Shown here in pieces: positions 16,965 to 25,085 of a stretch of DNA of 32,307 nt. Position 1 is the first letter of the stretch, and every line of letters begins with the position of its first letter. The notes beneath the pieces were generated by a model that did no database searches, had not been told where the DNA came from, and saw nothing but the letters and a program-made list of their open reading frames with translations. The DNA is from CAIXPS01 sp034430115 (GTDB lineage Bacteria > Chloroflexota > Anaerolineae > J036 > Brachytrichaceae): assembly GCA_034430115.1 (NCBI GenBank), contig DAOUFG010000030.1, positions 1 to 32,307 on the forward strand, in the 5' to 3' direction. Made by a program: the position numbers and the translations under genes.

Positions 16965-17180
16965 ATGAACGAATTAATCTTTCTTATCGAAGATGCGCCG
17001 GAGGGCGGCTACACAGCCAGTGCGCTGGGAGCAGACATCGTTACCGAGGGCGACACCCTGGACGAGCTGCGCGAAAACGTGCGCGACGCCACCGAGTGTC
17101 ACTTCGAAGAAGGCGATCGGCCCAGATTGATCCGGCTTCACTTCGTGCGCGACGAAGTGCTACAGCTCGTTCCGGCGTAG
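16965..17180 (+). CDS. hicB: HicB-like antitoxin (short form)
   Basis: This 71-aa protein has the HicB/UPF0150 partial RNase-H-like fold: LIFLIEDAPEGGYTASALG, then DIVTEGDTLDELRENVRDATECHF. It lacks the C-terminal ribbon-helix-helix or HTH DNA-binding domain of longer HicB proteins, so autoregulation through DNA binding would need another partner. In toxin-antitoxin pairs it binds and neutralises HicA. It is followed 22 bases later by the hicA-like gene. The ATG has no ribosome-binding site but a strong extended -10 just upstream, suggesting leaderless translation. Confidence 0.85.
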   Translation: MNELIFLIEDAPEGGYTASALGADIVTEGDTLDELRENVRDATECHFEEGDRPRLIRLHFVRDEVLQLVPA

Positions 17181-17202
17181 AGCTGCGTCACTGGGGGCCA
17201 CA

Positions 17203-17454
17203 ATGAAGCTGCCACGCGACCTGTCCGGACGCGATCTAGTTAAGCGTCTGGGACGTCTTGGCTACGTGCGGGAGAGGCAGAGCGGCAGTCACATGCAACT
17301 TGTTTGCCCCGCTTCCAGCAACCACCCCCAGCACTGCATCACCATTCCGGATCATGCTGCCCTGAAGGTGGGCACCCTGGCCACCATTTTGGATAAAGTC
17401 GCAAAGGCCCATGGCGTGACCCGCGACGAACTCACGAAGCAACTGTTCGACTGA
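17203..17454 (+). CDS. hicA: HicA-like mRNA interferase toxin
   Basis: This 83-aa protein of the HicA/YcfA double-stranded RNA-binding-like fold starts with LSGRDLVKRLGRLGYV. The catalytic His sits in GSHMQL, followed by the ITIPDHAALKVGTLATIL segment typical of the family. HicA cleaves mRNA and tmRNA independently of ribosomes. The order antitoxin then toxin is the reverse of canonical hicAB but frequent for short HicB forms. GGGGG precedes the ATG. The neighbourhood (IS relic, dispersed repeat) fits an accessory island. Confidence 0.9.
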   Translation: MKLPRDLSGRDLVKRLGRLGYVRERQSGSHMQLVCPASSNHPQHCITIPDHAALKVGTLATILDKVAKAHGVTRDELTKQLFD

Positions 17455-17465
17455 AATCCCTCTCC

Positions 17466-17616
17466 GCATTCCTTTGCGTGCTTGGCGTCCTTTGCGGTTA
17501 AGCAAACTCACACAAAGCAACGAAGGAACAAAGACCATAAAGGCTTGAATCACTAGAACGATTTGCGAATGGAAGCAGGGATGAACCAACCTCTCCCCGA
17601 ATCGAGGAGAGGTTAT
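17466..17616. repeat. Dispersed composite repeat, copy A
   Basis: Three blocks are seen. Block 1 (17466-17500) is a CTTTGCG-rich segment. Block 2 (17511-17593) runs from CACAAAGCAACGAAGG to GGATGAACCAACCTC. Block 3 is a hairpin (AACCTCTCC pairing with GGAGAGGTT, 17589-17616). Block 2 recurs at 24693-24766 in the same orientation with roughly 85% identity by eye and one short deletion. Block 1 recurs inverted at 24902-24934. It lies between the convergent hicA and the efflux adaptor gene, where the hairpin may also terminate transcription. Confidence 0.75.
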
Positions 17617-17664
17617 TGTATAAACTCTCCAAGCGTTCCACTCTGCCGGTCACCACAAAGTCGC

Positions 17665-19020
17665 TCAGCGCTGCGCACCAAACGTCACATTCACGCTCAT
17701 GCCCACACGCAGGCCGGCCGGCTGCGTGTCCAGGTCAATCGTCACCTGGTACACCACGTCGCCGCCGATCGTATCGGCCATCGGCGCAAGCTCACTCACG
17801 TGACCGGCCACATTCTGGTTCAGCGCCTTCACGTTCACTGTCACAGCCTGGCCCTTCTGTACGCCCGTGACGTCAAGCTCGCTCAAGTCAGTCGTCTGCA
17901 CGCGTAAGTGATTCAGCGCCCCCAGCACCATCACCGGCGTGCCGGGCACCGCCGTCTCGCCGGGTTGAATCGTGCGGCTGAGCACGGTGGCGTCGTATGG
18001 CGCTATGAGGGCATATTTTTGCGCCTGCGCCTGCAACACACCCAGGGCGGCTTTGGCAGCATCCACCTGCGCCTGGGCAGCCTGAAGCTGCTGCGCGCGC
18101 GTGCCGGCCTTGAGCGCATCCACCTGCGCCTGCGCCTCGTCCACCTGCGCTTTGGCCTGGGCCACGTCAAAGTCGCGCGCGGGTGATACGGCGGCGTCCA
18201 GCGCGGCGCGTGCCGCCTGCACCTGCGCCTGGGCCGCCTCAAGCTGAGCAGCGTCGGGCTGCTGGCTTACCTTATCGTAGGCGGCTTTGGCCGCGTTGTA
18301 GTCGTTGGTTGCCTGCTGCAAAGCCAACGCCTGCGCGCTCGCGCCGATGGCGGCGGGGTTCTGCTTGTAAGCGGCGTCGTAGGCATATTGGGCCTGCTGC
18401 AACGCGGCTTGCGCGTTGAGGAAGGCTGCCTCGCTGGCGGCATAGTCGGCGGGCTGCGGGCCGGCCTTGAGCTTGTCATAGGCCTCCGTCGCCGCGTCGA
18501 GCGCAGATTGCGCCGCTGCGACGCTGGATGGCCGGGCGCTCTCCACCGTGCGGCTGTAACCAGACATCGCGATGATCACGGCCGCCTCCGCCTGGCGCAG
18601 TTGTTCGTCAGTCGGGCCTGCCGCCAGCAGGTCATAGTTGGCCTGCGCCGTCGTGACAGCCGCTTGCGCCTGCTGAATCTGCGCCTGCACGAGCGAATCG
18701 TCCAGCTTTGCCAGCACCTGCCCGGCCTTCACCTGCTCGCCTTCCGCCACGTCCACCGTTTTCACCACTTCTTGCAATGTAAATGCCAGGTGGACCTCGT
18801 CCGCGGCCACCACCTTGCCCGAAGCCGTTGCGCCACCGGTGGCAACGCTCTCATTGTTTGCCTGCGGCACAGCAGTGCCGGGCGCCGCGTTCTGATCGCC
18901 CAAAACGACCGTCGGCAGCGCGGTCGGGTTCGCCTGGGCGCTGCACCCCGCCAGGGCGAATAGCGCCAACACGGCGGTGAAGCACCCGGCCTTCAGCAGC
19001 CCTTTGCGTTGGAATTTCAT
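17665..19020 (-). CDS. HlyD/MacA-type efflux adaptor lipoprotein
   Basis: This 451-aa periplasmic-adaptor-like subunit has a lipoprotein signal with lipobox LAGC (Cys26), so it is probably membrane anchored. A first biotinyl-lipoyl half (VDVAEGEQVKAGQVLAKLD) precedes a very long Ala/Gln-rich coiled coil (about 110-330, many AxAQxQ heptads). The returning lipoyl half (YALIAPYDATVLSR, QPGETAVPGTPV) and a beta-barrel (GQAVTVNVKALN, LRVGMSVNVTF) follow. These adaptors link ABC exporters to substrate capture or extracellular release. It is the last gene of the operon, and its ATG lies one base after the stop of the ATPase gene. The transported substrate is unknown. Confidence 0.9.
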   Translation of the reverse strand: MKFQRKGLLKAGCFTAVLALFALAGCSAQANPTALPTVVLGDQNAAPGTAVPQANNESVATGGATASGKVVAADEVHLAFTLQEVVKTVDVAEGEQVKAGQVLAKLDDSLVQAQIQQAQAAVTTAQANYDLLAAGPTDEQLRQAEAAVIIAMSGYSRTVESARPSSVAAAQSALDAATEAYDKLKAGPQPADYAASEAAFLNAQAALQQAQYAYDAAYKQNPAAIGASAQALALQQATNDYNAAKAAYDKVSQQPDAAQLEAAQAQVQAARAALDAAVSPARDFDVAQAKAQVDEAQAQVDALKAGTRAQQLQAAQAQVDAAKAALGVLQAQAQKYALIAPYDATVLSRTIQPGETAVPGTPVMVLGALNHLRVQTTDLSELDVTGVQKGQAVTVNVKALNQNVAGHVSELAPMADTIGGDVVYQVTIDLDTQPAGLRVGMSVNVTFGAQR

Positions 19021-19021
19021 C

Positions 19022-19738
19022 TCACACCCCCGTGGCGACCTTCACTGCGGCGGCTTTCATGCCGCTGTCTTCCACGATCAAACCGTCGCGCAACGTGACG
19101 ACGCGGCGGGCGTATTGAATGACGCGCGGGTCGTGCGTGGCGAAGACGAACGTGACGCCCGTCTCCTGGTTGAGCCGGGTCATCGTCTCCATCACCTGCT
19201 TGCCATTTGGCGTGTCCAGGTTGGCCGTCGGCTCGTCGGCCAGGATGAGCGCCGGCCTGGTTGCCAGCGCCCTGGCAATGGCGACGCGCTGCTGCTGGCC
19301 GCCGCTCAACTGATCGGGCCGATGATTGGCGCGTTCGCTCAATTCAACGGCTTGCAACAACTGCATCACCCGTTCGTGCCGCTCAGCAGAGGGCATGCCC
19401 ACCAGCAACAGCGGCATTTCAATGTTCTCGTACGCCGTCAAGGTTGGGATCAGGGCAAAGAACTGGAACACAAACCCTATCGTCCCACGGCGCATATCGG
19501 CGCGCTGATTGCGGTTCAGCTTGCTCGCGTCTTTGCCGTTGATGTAAACGCTCCCGCTCGTGGGCTGATCCAGGCAACCGATCAGTTGCAACAGGGTGGT
19601 TTTGCCCGAGCCCGACGGTCCCACCAGCGCCGTAAACTCTCCGTTTTCGATACACAGGCTAACCCCACGCAACGCTCGCGTTTCCGTGTCGCCAACCTTG
19701 TAGGTACGAGTGACGTTTTCAATCTTTGCAACTTCCAT
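19022..19738 (-). CDS. ABC transporter ATP-binding protein, LolD/MacB type
   Basis: This 238-aa nucleotide-binding subunit has Walker A GPSGSGKT, a Q-loop in FVFQFFALIP, the signature LSGGQQQR, Walker B LILADEP, and the H-loop ATHD. The GCLDQPTSG and NEX-like regions are typical of the MacB/LolD/FtsE group that works with FtsX-fold permeases. GAGGA precedes the ATG at 19738. It lies 49 bases downstream of the second permease and one base upstream of the adaptor gene, so the operon encodes a complete MacAB-like exporter, with two separate permeases in place of MacB. Confidence 0.95.
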   Translation of the reverse strand: MEVAKIENVTRTYKVGDTETRALRGVSLCIENGEFTALVGPSGSGKTTLLQLIGCLDQPTSGSVYINGKDASKLNRNQRADMRRGTIGFVFQFFALIPTLTAYENIEMPLLLVGMPSAERHERVMQLLQAVELSERANHRPDQLSGGQQQRVAIARALATRPALILADEPTANLDTPNGKQVMETMTRLNQETGVTFVFATHDPRVIQYARRVVTLRDGLIVEDSGMKAAAVKVATGV

Positions 19739-19787
19739 ATTGTTCCTCGCAAAACTCAGGCGGTTCCAAGGCCGCCTTTCAGTCTAT

Positions 19788-21011
19788 TCATTTCCCGCCA
19801 TGCAATGCATCGACAGGTTCCATGCGCGCAGCCAGCGTGGCCGGGTATAGCGCCGCCAATAGTGTGACGACAAACGCTGCCACCGTCAAGGAAACGGCAT
19901 CGTTCATGGTCAGATAGCCGTAGATGCGCTCACCTAACAACATGCCCGAGACTTGACTGGACAGGCTGCCGATATAAAAGCCATAGTGCGTCGCGTAGGC
20001 GACCAGCAAACCGCCCAACACAATTCCCATGAGGATGCCGCCGATTGCCAGCAAGCCCGACTCGGTGAAGAACATCAACATGATGCGAGTACTCTTCATC
20101 CCGATGGCCGACAGAATGCCGATCTCTCGCGTGCGTTCGTATACCGACATGATGAGCGTATTGACGATGACGGTCGCCGTGATGCCCAGCACGATCAGGT
20201 AAAGCATTGACATGTAGACGTTGGCAAACGACTCCGTCTGGGTCAATAGCTCGTTGGCCTGTTCCCAGGTGACCACCTGGTACGCATCGCTGTGCAACGC
20301 CGCGGCAACCGCGTCGGTTTGATCACGGTCTTTGAGCAGTACAAAGATGGTGCTGGCGTGGTTCTCCGCCTGGGCGATGGCCTGTGCTTTGGCAAGCGGC
20401 ATCAGGATATTGCTCTGGTCAAACGCAGGCGTGTGGGTGGAGTAGATGCCGCGAATGACGAATAACTGCTGATCCACGTCCCCGTTCGAGGTATTCACCA
20501 ACAGGTTGACCTGGTCGCCCATCTTCAGGCTCAACGAATCAGCCAGCGGCTGGCCGATCAATATGCCCTGCCGGTCATCGGCAGTGAGGAAGGCGCCGCT
20601 CAACAGGCCATCGCGATAGGGCGCATTCGCCGCCGAAGCCGGGTCGATGCCGACGATGCGCACGCCCACCGATTGATCACCGCTGGCCACAATGCCGCTG
20701 ACAAACAGGCGCGGTGTGGCGACCTGCACCGGCGCGAGCGCGGCGATTTGGGCCGCCACCTGGTCTGGATTGTCAACCAGGTCTTCCCATTTCAAGCTGG
20801 TTTTGTTTTCGTCATACGTCTTGGCGCGCACCTGCAAGTGCCCACTCTGTAATCGAATGCTGGAATCCATCGACCCGCGCATTTCGCCGGTCAAGACTGA
20901 TGCCATCAACAGGAGCAAAGCCAGCCCAATCCCCAATGCCAGGGCGGAGAAGAATGAGCGGCGGCGGTTGCGCCCCAGGTCGCGAAAAGCAATTTTGATG
21001 AGTTGAATCAT
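19788..21011 (-). CDS. FtsX/MacB-type ABC permease (second subunit)
   Basis: This 407-aa permease has an N-terminal transmembrane helix (FFSALALGIGLALLLLMAS) and a large extracytoplasmic MacB-PCD-like domain (about 50-260). Three C-terminal helices contain the conserved coupling region ERTREIGILSAIGMKSTRI. The end LPATLAARMEPVDAL-type segment (here YPATLAARMEPVDALHGG) is also characteristic. The ATG at 21011 is preferred to an in-frame GTG at 21023 that overlaps the upstream gene; it starts eight bases after that gene's stop. It probably forms a heterodimer with the preceding permease. Confidence 0.92.
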   Translation of the reverse strand: MIQLIKIAFRDLGRNRRRSFFSALALGIGLALLLLMASVLTGEMRGSMDSSIRLQSGHLQVRAKTYDENKTSLKWEDLVDNPDQVAAQIAALAPVQVATPRLFVSGIVASGDQSVGVRIVGIDPASAANAPYRDGLLSGAFLTADDRQGILIGQPLADSLSLKMGDQVNLLVNTSNGDVDQQLFVIRGIYSTHTPAFDQSNILMPLAKAQAIAQAENHASTIFVLLKDRDQTDAVAAALHSDAYQVVTWEQANELLTQTESFANVYMSMLYLIVLGITATVIVNTLIMSVYERTREIGILSAIGMKSTRIMLMFFTESGLLAIGGILMGIVLGGLLVAYATHYGFYIGSLSSQVSGMLLGERIYGYLTMNDAVSLTVAAFVVTLLAALYPATLAARMEPVDALHGGK

Positions 21012-21019
21012 GATGGGCC

Positions 21020-22249
21020 TCACACGTAGTGCAACGCTTGAGCAGGTTCATTCTGGGCCGCTTCATAGGCCGGCAAGAGCGACGCCAGCGTGGCGATAAT
21101 CAACACCGTCAACCCACGTTGAAGCAGATTTTCCACGCCCAAGGTGGGATAGATGCGCCCGCTAATGAGTGCGGCGTATTCGGTCATCGAGGTGTACTGG
21201 CTGAAGTCTAGCCCCACCTGCGCCAACAGGCCGTTAAACAATATGCCCATCGCAATACCGGCCACCACACCAACCACGCCGATCATGGCGCCTTCCAGGA
21301 TGAACAGCAGGGAGATTTCACGCGGCTTCATGCCCAACGCACCCATCAGGCCGATTTCGCGCGTCCGCTCCAGCACGGCCATCAACAACAGGTTCAAAAT
21401 GCCGATGCCGGCGATGATCAGGATGATGACGCTAAAGACGTTCATCACCTCGCCCTTCGTCTCCAGGGCCTGTTGCAGGTCGGGGAAGTTGGTCTGCCAC
21501 GAGGTAATCTCATAGGTGGGCAAATCCGGCTCCAGCGCGTTCATTACTGCCGGCTCCTGTCCCAGTTGCTTCAGCGAGATCACCACTTCGGTCGATTGGC
21601 CGCTCAGCCCATACAGGTTCTGCGCCTCCGCCAGCGACATGTAGAGCGTGCGCTTTTCGACATCGCGCATCCCGACGTCGTAGACACCTGCAACCGTCAT
21701 CGTGCGTTGGCGCATCTGCTCGTGCGTGGCGCGCCCCACCAGCGTGACGCGGTCACCGACGTGCACGTTCATCTCATTGGCCAGGCCCTGACCGATGAAA
21801 ATCACGTCCTGGTCGTTCGCCGCCAGGTAACGCCCAGCGGCGACGTGTTGTGCCACCAGGCTGACGGGCAATTCCTGCTCCGGCTCCACGCCAACGATGC
21901 TGACCGGGAAAGCGCCTTCACGGTTGCTCACCATCCCGCCGGTGTTGATGCGGCGCGAGGCCGCCTCCACCTGCGGTTGCGCCAGGGCGGCCTGCACGAG
22001 CGCGCTATCGTTGGCCAGCGGCAATAGGGGCACCTGGCTTGCTTTCGCGGCGTAACCGGCAGCATGAATCTGGATGTTTCCACCCAACACTTTGATGGCG
22101 TTGGCGTAGATGGCCTGATCGAACCCACCCACCAGGCCGTCGTACATCATCATGAGGGCCAGGGTCAACCCCATGGCCACCACGACGATAACGGTCCGGC
22201 GTCGATGCCGCCAGATATTACGCCAGGCCAGACGAAGATAGAGCCTCAT
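21020..22249 (-). CDS. FtsX/MacB-type ABC permease (first subunit)
   Basis: This 409-aa permease starts with LAWRNIWRHRRRTVIVVV and a first transmembrane helix. An extracytoplasmic domain (about 45-265) follows, then three helices including the coupling element LERTREIGLMGALGMKPREI and the final LLPAYEAAQNEPAQAL. The ATG at 22249 has AAAGGAG eight bases upstream; an in-frame start at 22279 lacks one. It lies 54 bases after the tetR stop. Its paralogy with the next gene suggests an old duplication giving a heterodimeric exporter. Confidence 0.93.
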   Translation of the reverse strand: MRLYLRLAWRNIWRHRRRTVIVVVAMGLTLALMMMYDGLVGGFDQAIYANAIKVLGGNIQIHAAGYAAKASQVPLLPLANDSALVQAALAQPQVEAASRRINTGGMVSNREGAFPVSIVGVEPEQELPVSLVAQHVAAGRYLAANDQDVIFIGQGLANEMNVHVGDRVTLVGRATHEQMRQRTMTVAGVYDVGMRDVEKRTLYMSLAEAQNLYGLSGQSTEVVISLKQLGQEPAVMNALEPDLPTYEITSWQTNFPDLQQALETKGEVMNVFSVIILIIAGIGILNLLLMAVLERTREIGLMGALGMKPREISLLFILEGAMIGVVGVVAGIAMGILFNGLLAQVGLDFSQYTSMTEYAALISGRIYPTLGVENLLQRGLTVLIIATLASLLPAYEAAQNEPAQALHYV

Positions 22250-22303
22250 ATTCAGCACTCCTTTGCAACGTTGCGACAAAATGAGAACGGCAAAACAGGT
22301 TGG

Positions 22304-23017
22304 CTAACCGGCGACCGCCTCCACGGCGAACGTCCGATCAATCCATCCTTTGAGTATGTCGGGATCAACCAGCCTGAGCGAATGGCTGGGCGCACCCAAG
22401 ATGCGCTCAAGCGTATCCGTATAGACCAGGATGTCGGTTTGAACTTGCTCGAATGACTCATCACGCCCCTCTTCGGAGAGAATGAATTTTGATATGCTCC
22501 CCGATATGCCCTGGAAGAGGGTGAAGATGATCCGCGCAATTTGATCGGGATATGCTGTGTTGAAAACGCCCTCCTCAACCCCCTGGCGGATGATTTGCCC
22601 CAATTGTGGCGCGGCAAGCTCCACCATCGCGTTGTAGGTGCGATCACGCATCATCACGTTGCTATCCTGGCACCATACCCGCAGATAGGGCAGCAGCACT
22701 TCCTTGCGCGCCGATTTCCAACTCGCGCCGGTGTCAAAGTAACATTGCAACTTCTGCATGGCAGTCATGTGCGGATCGTTGACGATTGGGGCAATCACCT
22801 GCAACAACTCTTGCGTCATGCTCATCACCATTGCTTCGAGCAATACCTGCTTCGAGTTGAAATAGTGATAGAAGGCTCCTTTGGAGATGCCCAGCGCCTC
22901 AATCACATCCTGTATGGACATCTCTTCATATCCCTTGCTAAAGATCAACCGCTGGGCCGCAGCGATGATTTCATTGCGCCGGGCGGCATATTCCTCTTCT
23001 TTCACAATACGTGCCAT
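22304..23017 (-). CDS. TetR-family transcriptional regulator of the efflux operon
   Basis: This 237-aa regulator has an N-terminal HTH (IIAAAQRLIFSKGYEEMSI, then DVIEALGISKGAFYHYFNSK) typical of TetR. A ligand-binding helical domain follows (about 65-215). The ATG at 23017 is preferred to the in-frame ATG at 23032 because AAGAGGAAT precedes it and because the upstream ATG lies inside the operator. TetR proteins usually repress efflux genes until a ligand binds. Here the repressor is the first gene of the operon it probably controls, and a perfect palindrome lies immediately downstream of the predicted transcription start. Confidence 0.93.
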   Translation of the reverse strand: MARIVKEEEYAARRNEIIAAAQRLIFSKGYEEMSIQDVIEALGISKGAFYHYFNSKQVLLEAMVMSMTQELLQVIAPIVNDPHMTAMQKLQCYFDTGASWKSARKEVLLPYLRVWCQDSNVMMRDRTYNAMVELAAPQLGQIIRQGVEEGVFNTAYPDQIARIIFTLFQGISGSISKFILSEEGRDESFEQVQTDILVYTDTLERILGAPSHSLRLVDPDILKGWIDRTFAVEAVAG

Positions 23018-23030
23018 ATTCCTCTTTGCC

Positions 23031-23051
23031 ATAAACCGACCGTCGGTTTAT
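23031..23051. promoter_or_regulatory. TetR operator, perfect 10-bp inverted repeat
   Basis: ATAAACCGAC-C-GTCGGTTTAT is a perfect palindrome with a one-base centre. The ACCGAC/GTCGGT core is of the type bound by many TetR regulators. It lies at about +5 to +25 relative to the predicted start of the tetR transcript, where bound protein would block initiation or clearance. Confidence 0.8.
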
Positions 23052-23062
23052 TAACTCGCGGA

Positions 23063-23091
23063 AGTATAAGCATTTTGCGCGAGGCTGTCAA
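23063..23091 (-). promoter_or_regulatory. Strong sigma-70-like promoter of the tetR-efflux operon
   Basis: On the minus strand TTGACA (23086-23091) and TATACT (23063-23068) are spaced by exactly 17 bases; the -35 is perfect and the -10 has five of six matches. The predicted start is near 23056, just before the operator. Confidence 0.8.
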
Positions 23092-23109
23092 TGGCACGCT
23101 CGCTCCGTT

Positions 23110-23126
23110 GCGCCTAAAATAGGCGC
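23110..23126 (+). promoter_or_regulatory. Perfect hairpin just before the peptidase start codon
   Basis: GCGCCTA-AAA-TAGGCGC forms a 7-bp stem ending one base before the ATG at 23128. It occupies the place where a ribosome-binding site would be, and none is visible. It could limit translation or mark a wrong start assignment. Confidence 0.4.
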
Positions 23127-23127
23127 C

Positions 23128-24678
23128 ATGCCCAAGCGCTCGCTTTGTCACCAGTTGCTGCTTATCATGCTGCTCATCGCCGCCCTGCTTAGCGCATGCG
23201 TCCGTAGCGCTTCCTACGGCAATGAGATCGTCCTGACGCCGACGCCTGCCCCCACCTCCGCGCCTTCCGACTCTTCCGACAGTGTCGCCGCCGCTACCCT
23301 GGTCGCCCCGGCGATGCCGTTGCTGGAAACGATCCCTGACCGTCCGCTCTACACTTTGAACGTCACCCTGGACTATGAGAACAACGTGGTGAATACGCAG
23401 GAACGCATCGAGTTTCGCAACCCCACCGGCGCACCCACAGACGAAATCAAGTTCAACGTGCCCCCGGCACATCACCCCGGCATCATCGACATTGAGGATG
23501 CGCGCATCTTCGGCCAGCCGGAGCCGCTGTCATATACCATCACCAGCACCGTGTTGACGGTGAAACTGCCGGTTCCCCTGGATGCACAAAACGGCATCGC
23601 GTTGGCTTTCAACTTCAAGTTGCAAATACCGATCCAGGAGACGGTGGAGGGCATCGGCGGCGACGACTCTTCGCGCGGGCCTAACAGCCTGACCGCCGGG
23701 CACTGGTACATTATGCTGGCGCCGTTCCATGATGGGGCGTGGGACACCCCTTCCTACGTGCCGATCGGCGACCCCTACGTCTCCGACACGGCCGACTACG
23801 AAGTGAATATCCTTGCGCCGGAAGACGTGATCATCGCGGGTGCGGGCGACGAACAACACAGTGGCAACCTGTGGCGCTATTCGCTTTCCGAGGCACGCAT
23901 GTTTGCCTTTGCCGCCAGCGACCTGTTCAAGGTGGATTCCATCGAACAGGATGGCATCACCTACATCATGTATAGCTACCCGGCGCACCGCAAGTTCGCC
24001 GAAGCCGTGCTCTATACGGCAGCGCGCGCAGTCACGCTCTATGCGCAGTTGTTCGGCCCCTACCCCTATAAGACGTTGCGTATCGTGGAGACGGGCCGCT
24101 CACAGGGCCAGGAATATAGCGGCCTGGTTGGGCTGGGCACCACGCTTTATAACGGCTATCCCGGACGCGGCTCACGGCATGATCTGATCTCCACCACGGC
24201 GCACGAAGTCTCGCATCAGTGGTGGTTCCACGTGGTAGGAAATGACCAGGTGCGCACTCCCTGGCTGGACGAATCATTCGCGCGCATGAGCGAGTTGCTC
24301 TTCTACGAAAAGTATTATCCGCGCGACGCGGACTGGTGGTACAAGGCCTACATCACTGGCACGAGCGCTCCCAAAGGCAGCATCGACTTATCCATCTACG
24401 ACTACGACGATTCAAAGTCCTACACCGACGCCGTCTACCGGCGCGGGCTGATGTTCCTGAACGACGTGCGCAAACGCATCGGCAAAAGCGCCTTCAACGA
24501 GATGCTCCAGGACTATTACACCTCCGAAGCGTACAAAGTGACCACCGCCGATGCATTCTTCGACGCGCTGGCCCGCCATACCAACAAAGACATCTCCGAC
24601 CTGGTGGAGACCTACTTCAAGACGCCACCGGCGCTGCCGTGCAAGATCAGCGCCAATGCCTCCGGTTGCCGCCAGTAG
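23128..24678 (+). CDS. M1-family (gluzincin) metallopeptidase lipoprotein
   Basis: This 516-aa exported peptidase has a signal peptide with lipobox LSAC (Cys24) and a Pro/Thr/Ser-rich tether (about 35-70). A beta-sheet N-domain (YTLNVTLDYENNVVNTQERIEFRN, shown here only as YTLNVTLDYENN) precedes the thermolysin-like catalytic domain. Zinc ligands are H359 and H363 in HEVSH with E360 as base, and E382 in WLDESFA, exactly the M1 HExxH-18-E spacing. It lacks the usual GAMEN; the corresponding segment is SGLVGLG. Aminopeptidase-like activity at the cell surface is likely. It is divergent from the tetR operon. No ribosome-binding site is visible, and a hairpin precedes the start. Confidence 0.9.
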   Translation: MPKRSLCHQLLLIMLLIAALLSACVRSASYGNEIVLTPTPAPTSAPSDSSDSVAAATLVAPAMPLLETIPDRPLYTLNVTLDYENNVVNTQERIEFRNPTGAPTDEIKFNVPPAHHPGIIDIEDARIFGQPEPLSYTITSTVLTVKLPVPLDAQNGIALAFNFKLQIPIQETVEGIGGDDSSRGPNSLTAGHWYIMLAPFHDGAWDTPSYVPIGDPYVSDTADYEVNILAPEDVIIAGAGDEQHSGNLWRYSLSEARMFAFAASDLFKVDSIEQDGITYIMYSYPAHRKFAEAVLYTAARAVTLYAQLFGPYPYKTLRIVETGRSQGQEYSGLVGLGTTLYNGYPGRGSRHDLISTTAHEVSHQWWFHVVGNDQVRTPWLDESFARMSELLFYEKYYPRDADWWYKAYITGTSAPKGSIDLSIYDYDDSKSYTDAVYRRGLMFLNDVRKRIGKSAFNEMLQDYYTSEAYKVTTADAFFDALARHTNKDISDLVETYFKTPPALPCKISANASGCRQ

Positions 24679-25085
24679 GGATTGGCATCAAACACAAAGC
24701 AACGAAGTAACAAAGGACTGAACCACTAGAACGATTGGCGAATGAAAGCAAGGATGAACCGACCTCACCCCCTGCCCCTCCTCGAATCGGGGAGGGGTTG
24801 GGGAGAGGTGAGAGCATTTCCGCTTCAACTTGCAAACGGCTCTAAGGCACCAAAGCGCGAAGGACACAGATGATCAATAGTTCCTTTGCGTTTGAGATAT
24901 AAACCGCAAAGGGTGCTAAGCACGCAAAGAATGCCAGCACGTCTCTGCGGTGAGTCCTACAGTACAATTTTCACCATGCCTACTTCTGTTCAGAGTTTTC
25001 TCGATTCACAAGCCGCAGAGCCACAACCACTCCAGACGAAGATCAACCCACTCTACTGGCTGGTGGCCACCATTTGGAGGTACAT
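24679..25085. other. Repeat-rich gap between the peptidase and nitrilase-family genes
   Basis: This stretch of about 400 bases contains copy B of the dispersed composite repeat (24693-24934), a compound hairpin (24764-24812), and a short frame (24976-25089) that overlaps the next start codon. No RNA gene was recognised. Confidence 0.7.
24693..24934. repeat. Dispersed composite repeat, copy B
   Basis: 24693-24766 repeats 17511-17593 in direct orientation. 24764-24812 is a compound palindrome (outer CTCACC/GGTGAG, inner CCCCTCC with GGGAGGGG around TCGAATC) that matches the hairpin block of copy A in core sequence. 24902-24934 repeats the CTTTGCG block (17466-17500) in inverted orientation. 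The inversion of one block relative to the others shows that the element is modular. Confidence 0.75.

Noticed and set aside
16712..17206. 164-codon plus-strand frame over the IS relic and hicB
   Set aside because: It overlaps hicB in another frame and opposes the transposase relic; no domain and no ribosome-binding site.
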